From contig REDH01000159.1 in the NCBI GenBank assembly GCA_007693585.1, forward strand, positions 1 to 41,193: DNA of 41,193 bases, read 5' to 3'. Origin of the DNA: Deltaproteobacteria bacterium (GTDB taxonomy: Bacteria; Myxococcota_A; Bradymonadia; REDH01). Positions 34,601 to 41,193 of the stretch are shown one piece after another. Every line of letters starts with the position of its first letter. The first letter of the stretch is position 1. A program made the translations under genes and the position numbers. The notes beneath the pieces are model-generated. The model made no database searches, was not told the DNA's origin, and saw nothing but the letters and a program-made list of their open reading frames with translations.

Positions 34601-37600
34601 CCGAGATGGCCCGGGCGCGCTCCTCCCCTTCCAGGGCCTCCGCGCGGGCGAGCTGAAGCTCCGCGATGTCCTTCCAGCGGCCCAGCGGGGGGAGCAGCGT
34701 AACGAGCCGTGTCCACGCCTCGTCCACCGGCCCGGCATGGTCCACCAGGTCCAGCAGCGTCCCCACCGCCGCTTCCGCGTCCTCGAGTTCATCCTGCTGC
34801 AGGGCGGCCATGGCGAGCTGAAGCTCGGTGGCCCGCTCCCCCTCGGCCGACATCAGCTCCAGCTGCAGCCAGCGAAGCCGGAGCTCCGCAGACCGCAGCT
34901 CCTCCACCAGCTCGGCGAGCCGTTCTCTCGCCTCCTCGTGTTCCGGGTCGATCTCGAGGATTCCGGCGAAGGCCGTGAACGCGCCCTCCGGATCGTCGAG
35001 CTGATCCCGGCACAGCGTGGCCACCTCGAGCTGGGCGGCCACACGCTCGTCCCGATCCTCGGAGAGCACCACGGTTCGCCGGAGCAGGCGACGCAGGGAA
35101 TCCCAGTCCTCGGCGTCCCGGGCCGCATCGGCGAGCGTTCCCACGATCTCCAGATCGTCCGGCAGGAGCCGGAGAACACGCTGACGCACCTCGACCGCCA
35201 GCTCCGGGCGCTCCAGAACCCCGGCGTAGAGCGTCGCCGCGCGGCGAAGCAGGGCGGCCCTGCGCTCCGCATCCGACGCCCGCGCCGCGGCGATCCGGAG
35301 CACCATGGCGAGGTCCTCCTGACGCCCGGCCTTGCCAGCCATGGTCACCAGGTGGACGTCGCCGTCCTCGTGATCGGGGTCCGCCATCAGCGCCTCCGCG
35401 GCCAGCTCGAACCCCCGCTCCGCGTCTCCCGCATCCTGAGCCCAGACCGCGCTCAGTCGGCGCAGGGCCGTGGCCGGGCGGTTCCCCGCCGCAGCGAGCA
35501 GACTCGCCTCGATCATCGGCAGCACCCGATGCAGGGTTGCGCCGTCGTCGCCCAGCGCCCGACCGGCCTCGATCACGGCGTCGAAGCACGCTTCGGGCAG
35601 GAGCCGGAACCGCTGCAACTGCACCCGGAAGGCCCCCGGGGCATCGTCCAGCAACGCGCGGCGAACCTTCTCCTCCTCCTCGAGATGGTGCAGTCGCACC
35701 TCGAGGGAGTCGGCCACGACGGCGAGGTCGCCGTGGGCGGTCGCCAGAGCCGACTCGAACCCGCTCCCGGTACACAGGGTGTGCAGCCGCCCGACCACAT
35801 CCTCGTCGGGGCCGTCGAGTGCGATACGCCGCCGCAGGGCGCCGATGGCGCGGCGAGGATCGTCCAGAGGCCCGCGCGCCAGCGCCTCGCAGCGCTCGAG
35901 CGCTGCCCGGCGCCCTGCCGCATCGCCGCTCAGGTGCAGCGCCTGCTCCTCGACGAGGGCCAGGAGGTCCTCGTGCCGACCGGTCTGTTCCGCCAGGCGC
36001 TCCAGCTCCTCGAGGGCCTCGCTCACACTGCCGGGCGACGCGAGCGACGCCGTGCGCAACAGCCAGGCCCGGTCGGCGCCCTCGAGGTCCTTCTCCAGCA
36101 GCTCGGCCAGAAGATCGCGCACGGACCCGCGCTCGTCCGCGGACTGCGTGAGCAGATGAAGGCGCAGCAGCCAGCATACGGTGGGAATGTCCCCGACCGC
36201 ACGCCCGGCCGCCACGAGCTCCGCGATGTCATCCGGCCGCCGCTCGCCGAGCAGGAACCGGCGGCGCGCCAGATCGAAGCGACCCTGCACGTCGTCCTCC
36301 GCGAGCCGCGCTCCCCAGGCCTCCAGGCGCGCCAGACGCACGGCCTGCGGCGCCTCGCGGAGCGCATGGGCGGCCAGCCAGTCCAGCGCCTCCTCCGGGT
36401 GACCGTCTCCGGCGTACAGTTCCAGCAGGCGCGCCAGCGCATCCGGGTCCTCCGCCAACGCCAGCAGCTCCTCGAGCACCCCGATCTCCAGCCGGGCCTC
36501 CCCGGAGGACGACCAGAACCCCGCGAGCTGCCGCAGGTTCCCCTGCCGCGCCTCCTCGCCCTCGACCTCCTGCAGCGCGGCCAGCTTCACCAGCGCCCGA
36601 CGCCGGCCCGCTCCCGCGTCGGCGAGGCATCCGTCGAGCGCCTCGAGCGCGGGCCCCTGCCGGGTGCTCGTGTCCACCACCAGCAACCAGGCATCGGCGG
36701 CGCGAGCCGGATCCTCGAGGGCCTCCTTCAGGTGGCGCGCCGCCTCGGCTCCGACCTGCGCGGCCTCTTCCACATCCTCCGTCAGCGCGTACCGCCGCAT
36801 CATGTCGGCGAGCTGCGCCTCGCGATCCCCGAGCTGCCGGTTGAGCGCCGCCGAGGCCTCGAGCGCTCCCGTGTGGCTCGGCTCGAGGCGCAGCACCTCC
36901 GCCAGGGCTTCCCGCGCGCGGTCCGTGTCCTCCCCCGGTCCCGTGCACAGACGCGCCACCGACAGCAGCGCCTCCACCCGCGCGGCGCGGTCCGGAGCCC
37001 GACGCGCCTGCTCCTCCAGCACCGCCCGCCGTTCGCCGTGCTGACCCGTGGCCGCATACAGCCGGTCGAGGTCCGCCAGGACCTCCCGGTCCTCGGGCGC
37101 CGCCTCCCGGATCGCCAGCCGCAACCGCACGGCCCGCGGCAGGTTCTCCAGCCGGTTCTCCGCGATCTCCGCCGCCTCCCGCAGCAGCTCCAGCTCCTCG
37201 GATCGCTGCACCGCCTCGGCCGCGCGGGACTCCAGGAAGTCCGCCAGCGCCGTCCACTCCCCGCGCTGCTCCAGCCACGCTCGGCGCGCGGAGAGCGCCC
37301 CCGCATCCCGCGGATCGATCTCCAGAACCCGGTCGATCAGCCGCGCCGCATCCTCCTCGCGACCCGCCTCCCGCACCGCCGCCGCGATCCGGTGCAGCCG
37401 GTCGACACGCGCCGCGTCATCGAGCGCCGGCGCCTCCGCCAGTTCCAGCAGCGCATCCCAGCGCTGCAGCCGAGTGCGAATCCGCACCAGCAGCTCCGCC
37501 TCCACCGCATCCGGAGGCGAATCGCCCCGGTCCTTCGCCAGCAGGCGCTCCGCCCCGTCCGCGTCATCGAGCGCGAACAGCCGAAGCTCCGCCAGCTCCC

Positions 37601-39251
37601 GGCGCAGCAGCCGGGACGTCGCCGCATCCGCCGATTCCACCTGGCGCTCGATGAACACCGCCAGCTCCTCCCAGCGACCCGTACGACGATACAGGCTGGC
37701 CAGCGCACTCGTCGCCTCCTCCAGGCCGTCCCCCAGGCTCCACAACTGCTCCCACGCCGCGATCGCCAGATCCAGCCGCCCAAGCCGCTCCGCAGCCGTG
37801 TCCGCAGCCAGCCGGGTCAGCCGCAGCCGCTCGTCCCGGTCCCAGTTCGCCTCCACCGCACGCAGCGCCGTCGTGCAGATCCGCTCCCACCGGCCATCCT
37901 CCTCCCACGCACCGTGCAGCCACGAGAGCACCTCCGCCTGGCCGGGCTCGACCGTCAGCAACGCCTCGAACGCCTCGACCGCGCGGACCCGATCCCGCAG
38001 ACGATCCCGATACAACCTCCCCAGATCCTGAAGGATCGACGCCAGCGTCGCCCCCTGCGCGAACGACGCGCGCATCGCCGCGTGCGCGCTCAGCGCCGCC
38101 ACCTCCCGCCACTTGTTGCTCCGCACCAGACGCTGCAGCTCCCCCCGCCACACCTGCTGGTCCTCCAGCCACTCCCCCGACCGCGCCGCAAGCTCCTCCG
38201 GCAGCTCCGGCAGCTCCAGATCGATCGCCCCGGCACCCTCCCCCGGCAACGTCACCGGCTCCGTCGACTCTGCCTCCGAGGCCGCCGCGTCCTCGACCAT
38301 CCCCTCGTCCGCCGACTCGTCCGACAGTTCGTCCGCAGGTTCACCCGCCAGCGCCGCCGACAGTTCGTCCGCAGGTTCACCCGCCAGCGCCGCCGACAGT
38401 TCGTCCGCAGGATCGTCAAGCAGCGCGACCTCATCCATGATCCCCGGCTCCCCCCCCACCGGATCCTCGTCCTCCCCGGCGTCCCCCTCCGCGAACGTCG
38501 ATCCGTCCAGCCGCGCCTCCGCCGACGACTCCATCCCATCCACCCGCGCCGCCGCCTCGCGCTGCAGGCCGGTCATCGACACGCGGTCCCACTCGCCCTC
38601 CCCGTCCATCAGCAGATCGTCGTCCGCATCCGGCAGCAGGTCCTCCCCCCCCTCCATCGACAGCACGTCCCCACCCGCCCCGGCTTCCTCCTCCAGCCCA
38701 GCGGCGTCGTCCGGCTCCAGCGCCACACCGAGGCCCTCGTCCACCATCGTGTCCGGCCCCTCGGCCAGCGTATCCGCCTGCGGATCCTCCAGATGGAAGT
38801 CCGCGGGCAGCGTCTCCTCCGGAGAGACGTCCCCCAGGACCTCCGGCTCCGCGGCCTCAACCGCGACCGGCTCGCGCGACACCACCGGACTCGGCGCCGT
38901 GTCCGCCTCCGTCCCGCCGCCGAGCAGGGAGCCCTCCCCCAGCAGCGGCTCGTCCCCGAGCAGATCGTCCATGTCCCCGAGCAGATCATCGTCCAGCGAC
39001 ACGGCCTCCTCCGCGAGCGGCTCCGCCGCTGCTTCCGCGGGGGCCGCCTCCGCCACGCCCACCGACCACGCCTGCCCGGCGCCGTCGTTCGCAGGCTCCA
39101 CCTCCTCGAGCAGGAGATCGTCCCCGTCGAGGTCCAGAAGCTCGGGCTCCTCCACCGCCTCGATCTCCAGAAGATCGTCGGCGTCGAATTCGATCACCTC
39201 ACCGGTGTCGGAACCGGGAGTGGGCGGGATGGGGCGGTTGTCGTCGCTCAT
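31677..39251 (-). CDS. Giant TPR protein with acidic N terminus and M48-like tail
   Basis: A 2,524-residue protein. Residues 1 to about 360 are acidic and low in complexity (repeated DDLL, LLGDEPLLGEG) with no signal peptide. From about 380 to 2,230 the chain is almost entirely TPR-like helical repeats with units such as RDRVRAVEAFEALLTVEPGQ and ALSYDPARHEARLGLADVL. The last 290 residues form a distinct domain: EGAPALAVRADLL, then TRAEVGFVLGGALFRLRSG at about 2357-2375, resembling the M48 metallopeptidase arrangement without HExxH. TPR proteins of this size scaffold complexes in myxobacteria; the partner here is unknown. ATG 39251 has GGAAAGAG 7 bases upstream. It diverges from the isocitrate dehydrogenase gene. 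Confidence 0.9.
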   Translation of the reverse strand: MSDDNRPIPPTPGSDTGEVIEFDADDLLEIEAVEEPELLDLDGDDLLLEEVEPANDGAGQAWSVGVAEAAPAEAAAEPLAEEAVSLDDDLLGDMDDLLGDEPLLGEGSLLGGGTEADTAPSPVVSREPVAVEAAEPEVLGDVSPEETLPADFHLEDPQADTLAEGPDTMVDEGLGVALEPDDAAGLEEEAGAGGDVLSMEGGEDLLPDADDDLLMDGEGEWDRVSMTGLQREAAARVDGMESSAEARLDGSTFAEGDAGEDEDPVGGEPGIMDEVALLDDPADELSAALAGEPADELSAALAGEPADELSDESADEGMVEDAAASEAESTEPVTLPGEGAGAIDLELPELPEELAARSGEWLEDQQVWRGELQRLVRSNKWREVAALSAHAAMRASFAQGATLASILQDLGRLYRDRLRDRVRAVEAFEALLTVEPGQAEVLSWLHGAWEEDGRWERICTTALRAVEANWDRDERLRLTRLAADTAAERLGRLDLAIAAWEQLWSLGDGLEEATSALASLYRRTGRWEELAVFIERQVESADAATSRLLRRELAELRLFALDDADGAERLLAKDRGDSPPDAVEAELLVRIRTRLQRWDALLELAEAPALDDAARVDRLHRIAAAVREAGREEDAARLIDRVLEIDPRDAGALSARRAWLEQRGEWTALADFLESRAAEAVQRSEELELLREAAEIAENRLENLPRAVRLRLAIREAAPEDREVLADLDRLYAATGQHGERRAVLEEQARRAPDRAARVEALLSVARLCTGPGEDTDRAREALAEVLRLEPSHTGALEASAALNRQLGDREAQLADMMRRYALTEDVEEAAQVGAEAARHLKEALEDPARAADAWLLVVDTSTRQGPALEALDGCLADAGAGRRRALVKLAALQEVEGEEARQGNLRQLAGFWSSSGEARLEIGVLEELLALAEDPDALARLLELYAGDGHPEEALDWLAAHALREAPQAVRLARLEAWGARLAEDDVQGRFDLARRRFLLGERRPDDIAELVAAGRAVGDIPTVCWLLRLHLLTQSADERGSVRDLLAELLEKDLEGADRAWLLRTASLASPGSVSEALEELERLAEQTGRHEDLLALVEEQALHLSGDAAGRRAALERCEALARGPLDDPRRAIGALRRRIALDGPDEDVVGRLHTLCTGSGFESALATAHGDLAVVADSLEVRLHHLEEEEKVRRALLDDAPGAFRVQLQRFRLLPEACFDAVIEAGRALGDDGATLHRVLPMIEASLLAAAGNRPATALRRLSAVWAQDAGDAERGFELAAEALMADPDHEDGDVHLVTMAGKAGRQEDLAMVLRIAAARASDAERRAALLRRAATLYAGVLERPELAVEVRQRVLRLLPDDLEIVGTLADAARDAEDWDSLRRLLRRTVVLSEDRDERVAAQLEVATLCRDQLDDPEGAFTAFAGILEIDPEHEEARERLAELVEELRSAELRLRWLQLELMSAEGERATELQLAMAALQQDELEDAEAAVGTLLDLVDHAGPVDEAWTRLVTLLPPLGRWKDIAELQLARAEALEGEERARAISDALRACRGHRDAFESGELTDFFRRALAVVPDDPSIRRDLAATLVARGALDAFAESLEEWARTADSADERRRLLLDRARVQANDLDDGEGADATLTQAARGDGVVYGADVAVPLFQARLARLRGDWTSYLTHREAAARRLDAREAALHFCHLAEVCDEVDGLQPRMVGFYREARGLDPENTCAREALRGIGRRLKALRPAAALLPEDGERDLTLEQRVERLVQLADEAGDPATELDWLQRATAIDPDRADLLRRVAELQERGGEPDAAVQSRIAALRARERTTGLQDEGLRKDEVQELLAIVPALQSAGQNALFAACAERSFTLAPTSGSALYALAGYLLAQERETELLALLGELSPEDDDGTPASLLSDLLCLQGLALRREEREEDARRALQQAIGLNPLHLEALDALATLETESGHVAEALELHLRALALDPDRSSRAPRYFEVGLLFEDRLGLHDEAGAAYEFALLDGLETRGLMHRVLRHCRRAGQLERGLDLVERLLPDATDADELADLWLARGEILSGSGDASVEGDAVEAFDMALSYDPARHEARLGLADVLRRRGDWEQLIELLGAIAEGGSDAQRADAWLQMAEIAQDELGRTDQVQTYLRNAIDAQPSARAVGWLLEELGPRGDLSEREDLTSRLIQWGPPWYRPAAELGEILLNEDPRRAWCLLSPAMVVREAEEDLRNTLKGMRRDHEKPSLMLLGSQGEAALEESGRFAAVSAVLGSLEGIADELGLPHTGFSGISLSPISPHSGLGRGFQSIVETWDIGEVSLHRAEEQPEPLRMGMLEGAPALAVRADLLPHLTRAEVGFVLGGALFRLRSGRRLASLVTARTREDLFLALWAALDFREAERPEVAALVERLREVAGLDRLDAWAATLIDHGDQDPTEVARDWFAEVVHQGHCAGLVAGPDLMQIWKVLSVMDDRVERPMAFQSWEAVDESLQPAPLLRGLLAFATSPLWRAVTADAIEV
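38323..38411 (-). repeat. 36-bp tandem repeat inside the giant TPR gene
   Basis: Two identical 36-bp units (38323-38358, 38359-38394) and a 17-bp partial third unit. They encode the in-frame 12-residue repeat ADELSAALAGEP near residue 290, in the acidic N-terminal region. The perfect identity indicates recent duplication; copy number could change without a frameshift. Confidence 0.95.
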
Positions 39252-39326
39252 CGTGGCTCTTTCCGATGGAGGGGTCCGGATCCGGCACGGGACCCGGTCG
39301 GGATGGGGACCTGCCTGTCGATCCCC

Positions 39327-39355
39327 AGCCTACCCCAACGACCCCGCCCCGGCAA
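39327..39355 (-). promoter_or_regulatory. Weak candidate promoter of the giant TPR gene
   Basis: On the minus strand TTGCCG (plus 39350-39355) and TAGGCT (plus 39327-39332) are 17 bp apart, about 75 bp upstream of the ATG. The matches are only 4/6 and 3/6. Confidence 0.28.
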
Positions 39356-39385
39356 CGATCCCACGACCCCGCCCGCCAACGCCGC

Positions 39386-39413
39386 TTGACCTCCGCAACC
39401 CCGCCGGGATAGG
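39386..39413 (+). promoter_or_regulatory. Candidate promoter of the isocitrate dehydrogenase gene
   Basis: TTGACC (5/6 match) at 39386-39391, a 16-bp spacer and GATAGG (3/6) at 39408-39413. Transcription would start about 43 nt before the ATG at 39463. Confidence 0.42.
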
Positions 39414-39462
39414 ACCCGCGCGGTCGTTTCCGACCCCCTTCGCACCCAGCCCCGGAAGTCCC

Positions 39463-40917
39463 ATGAGCACCCCGACCCCCATCACGGTCGCCCACGGCGA
39501 CGGCATCGGCCCCGAGATCATGGACGCCACCCTGCGCATCCTCGAGGCCGCAGGCGCCCGCCTCGACATCGAGACCATCGAGATCGGCGAGAAGGTCTAC
39601 CGCGAAGGGCACGCCGGCGGCATCCGCCCCGAGTCCTGGGACTCCCTGCGCCGCACCCGTGTCTTCCTCAAGGCCCCCATCACCACCCCCCAGGGCGGCG
39701 GCGTCAAGAGCCTCAACGTCACCATCCGCAAGTCCCTCGGACTCTACGCCAACGTCCGGCCCTGCGTCGCCTACCACCCCTTCGTCAAGACCCGCTTCCC
39801 GACCATGGACCTCGTCATCGTCCGCGAGAACGAGGAAGACCTCTACGCCGGCATCGAGCACCGACAGACCGACGAGGTCTTCCAGTGCCTCAAGCTCATC
39901 AGCCGACCCGGCTGCGAGCGCATCGTCCGATACGCCTTCGAGTACGCCCGCCTCAACAAGCGCAGGAAGGTCACCTGCTTCACCAAGGACAACATCATGA
40001 AGATCACCGATGGACTCTTCCATCGGGTCTTCGATGACATCGGCGCAGAATACCCCGACCTCGAGAAGGAACACTGGATCGTCGACATCGGCGCCGCCAA
40101 GGTCGCCGACTCCCCCGAGGACTTCGACGTCATCGTCATGCCGAACCTCTACGGCGACATCATCTCCGACATCGCCGCCCAGGTCTCGGGCTCCGTCGGC
40201 CTCGGCGGCTCCTCCAACATCGGCGAACACTGCGCCATGTTCGAGGCCATCCACGGCTCCGCCCCCGACATCGCCGGCAAGGGCATCGCCAACCCCTCCG
40301 GACTCCTCCTCGGCGCCGTCATGATGCTCGTCCACATCGGACAGGGCGACATCGCCACCCGCGTCCACAACGCCTGGATGCGCACCCTCGAGGACGGCGT
40401 CCACACCGGCGACATCTTCGTCGACGGCCAGAGCCGCGAGCGCGCCGGCACCACCGCCTTCGCCGACGCCGTCATCGCCCGCCTCGGCCAGAAGCCCGAG
40501 GGCCTCACCCCCGTCGAGTACGCCGTCGGCACCGCCTCCGCGCCCCCCGTCGCCAGCGAGCAGCGCATGCCCCCCGCCCCCCGACAGCGCAAGGAGCTCG
40601 TCGGCGTCGACCTCTTCCTCGACTGGCGCGGCTCCAGCCCGAAGGTCCTGGGCGACACCCTCCGCGCCATCGACGGCGACGGCCTCGCCCTCGACTTCAT
40701 CTCCAACCGCGGCGTCAAGGTCTACCCCACCGGCATGCCCGAGACCTTCTGCACCGACCACTGGCGCTGCCGTTTCCTGGCCACCGACGACACCGTCACC
40801 CACGCCCAGGTCGTCGCCCTCCTGCAGCGCGCCGCCACCGCCGGCTTCGACTTCGTCAAGACCGAGCACCTGTGCCGCTTCGACGGCCAGAACGGCTTCT
40901 CCGCCGGCCACGGCTGA
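39463..40917 (+). CDS. icd: Isocitrate dehydrogenase with C-terminal extension, predicted NAD+-dependent
   Basis: A 484-residue beta-decarboxylating dehydrogenase of the TCA cycle (isocitrate to 2-oxoglutarate plus CO2). Substrate motif KSLNVTIRKSLGLYANVRP is at about 82-100, RENEEDLYAGIEH carries the catalytic Tyr128, TKDNIMK the Lys175, and NLYGDIISD the metal-binding Asp232/Asp236. The coenzyme loop HGSAPDIAGKGIANP has D269, I270 and A276 at the places of Lys344, Tyr345 and Val351 in the NADP enzyme of E. coli; Asp-Ile-Ala is the known NAD+ signature. The C-terminal extra domain of about 140 residues is as in Rickettsia and Thermus enzymes. GGAAG precedes ATG 39463. The stop lies inside a 55-bp tandem duplication. 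Confidence 0.95.
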   Translation: MSTPTPITVAHGDGIGPEIMDATLRILEAAGARLDIETIEIGEKVYREGHAGGIRPESWDSLRRTRVFLKAPITTPQGGGVKSLNVTIRKSLGLYANVRPCVAYHPFVKTRFPTMDLVIVRENEEDLYAGIEHRQTDEVFQCLKLISRPGCERIVRYAFEYARLNKRRKVTCFTKDNIMKITDGLFHRVFDDIGAEYPDLEKEHWIVDIGAAKVADSPEDFDVIVMPNLYGDIISDIAAQVSGSVGLGGSSNIGEHCAMFEAIHGSAPDIAGKGIANPSGLLLGAVMMLVHIGQGDIATRVHNAWMRTLEDGVHTGDIFVDGQSRERAGTTAFADAVIARLGQKPEGLTPVEYAVGTASAPPVASEQRMPPAPRQRKELVGVDLFLDWRGSSPKVLGDTLRAIDGDGLALDFISNRGVKVYPTGMPETFCTDHWRCRFLATDDTVTHAQVVALLQRAATAGFDFVKTEHLCRFDGQNGFSAGHG

Positions 40918-41017
40918 TCGGCGGCAGGGGCCCACGAGAGACCCGGGCGTCTTCCCCACAGCCCACGGCTGATCGGCGGCAGGGGCCCACGAGGGGCCCG
41001 GGCGTCCTCCCCACAGG
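40908..41017 (+). repeat. 55-bp tandem duplication spanning the icd stop codon
   Basis: Unit 1 (40908-40962) includes the final His-Gly-stop codons of the isocitrate dehydrogenase gene; unit 2 (40963-41017) repeats it with four substitutions by eye. The second copy again contains CACGGCTGA. It has no role I can assign. Confidence 0.9.
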
Positions 41018-41020
41018 CCT

Positions 41021-41048
41021 GGACCTCCGCCGGCGTGTGCGGAGGTCC
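41021..41048 (+). terminator. Perfect 10-bp hairpin downstream of icd
   Basis: GGACCTCCGC (41021-41030), an 8-nt loop and GCGGAGGTCC (41039-41048) form a strong GC-rich stem. No T tract follows, so it is a possible terminator or 3'-stabilising structure for icd. The remaining bases to 41193 hold no gene I can support. Confidence 0.5.
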
Positions 41049-41193
41049 CGAAGCGTGTGACCATGACGCACGCGAACGCAGCGCCGCACACCGGGCACGG
41101 TGCGGGCGCGCGGCGCACGGGGCTCGCGTCCGCGCCGACTCGGCCCTCGCCGCCGGCGCGGGCGAACCGGGACCACCTTGTCCCGGCCGACCG

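Noticed and set aside
38323-38411. CRISPR-like repeat length (36 bp)
   Set aside because: The units are contiguous with no spacers and encode an in-frame peptide repeat.
32508-39389. A 2,293-codon open frame antisense to the giant TPR gene
   Set aside because: Arg/Gln/Leu/Pro-biased shadow without domain-like pattern; the minus-strand TPR frame has clear repeat periodicity.
41070-41120. A zinc-ribbon-like CPVCGAAFAC reading on the minus strand
   Set aside because: The frame continues into the antisense shadow of icd with no stop near the motif; two CxxC-like cysteines in GC-rich DNA are weak evidence.
41063-41193. Possible start of a plus-strand gene (MTHANAAPHTGHGAG...) cut by the window edge
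   Set aside because: The frame is open to the edge, but it is short, lacks a ribosome site and has no recognisable motif.
1-41193. tRNA, rRNA, insertion sequence, integrase or phage genes
   Set aside because: I looked for T-loop-like GGTTCGA-type sequences, transposase motifs and long terminal inverted repeats and found none that hold up. A covariance-model scan (tRNAscan-SE, Infernal) would be decisive.

Overview
The window is 41 kb of very GC-rich bacterial DNA with densely packed genes on both strands. I see no rRNA, tRNA, CRISPR array, insertion sequence or prophage. Several traits together suggest a Myxococcota-like (deltaproteobacterial) chromosome: a Ser/Thr kinase fused to an ATPase-like region and TPRs, a 2,524-residue TPR protein, many lipoproteins with an [LVIM]-x-[AG]-C type lipobox, a DUF1501/DUF1549 export operon, and a sequence close to the Myxococcus LexA-box consensus upstream of dnaE2. 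The taxonomic call is inference; no marker gene settles it.

Layout. 1-10,338 is a cell-envelope glycan region. An epimerase-like SDR and a methyltransferase-like protein (+) converge on a four-gene minus-strand operon: GT-C-like membrane protein, polyprenyl-phosphate GT2, radical SAM/SPASM-like enzyme, GT4. A GT2-methyltransferase fusion diverges from that operon. A second GT-C-like paralogue follows, at the tail of an rpsF-rplI ribosomal operon (10,419-11,322) that lacks rpsR and has a good sigma70-type promoter. 11,495-14,719 is the error-prone polymerase gene dnaE2. Then come a beta-helix-like lipoprotein (-) and a small outer-membrane barrel candidate (+).

17,093-21,775 is a three-gene operon: a DUF1549-like lipoprotein, a Tat-exported DUF1501 protein and a c-type heme lipoprotein. 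It resembles a split version of the planctomycete-type cytochrome/DUF1549/DUF1553 + DUF1501 pair. A lipoprotein alpha/beta hydrolase (-) diverges from an Mrp-family P-loop ATPase that has no cysteine at all. The Mrp gene is followed by a two-gene ABC-2 exporter. 26,587-30,312 encodes the kinase-ATPase-TPR protein, 30,927-31,667 an unrecognised protein, and 31,677-39,251 the giant TPR protein. 39,463-40,917 encodes an isocitrate dehydrogenase with a C-terminal extension and residues that predict NAD+ use. It ends in a 55-bp tandem duplication that copies its own stop codon.

How the parts fit. The first 10 kb has the pieces needed to load a sugar on a lipid carrier (GT2), extend it (GT4, GT2-MT), modify it (SDR, methyltransferases, radical SAM) and transfer it on the outer face of the inner membrane (two GT-C proteins). 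The DUF1501 operon looks like an exported, possibly redox-linked complex of unknown function. The most unusual items are the cysteine-free Mrp, the LexA-box-like site inside the dnaE2 promoter, the lost P-loop lysine in the kinase fusion, a metallopeptidase-like tail without HExxH on the TPR protein, the 15-C tract in the SDR gene and the stop-codon duplication.
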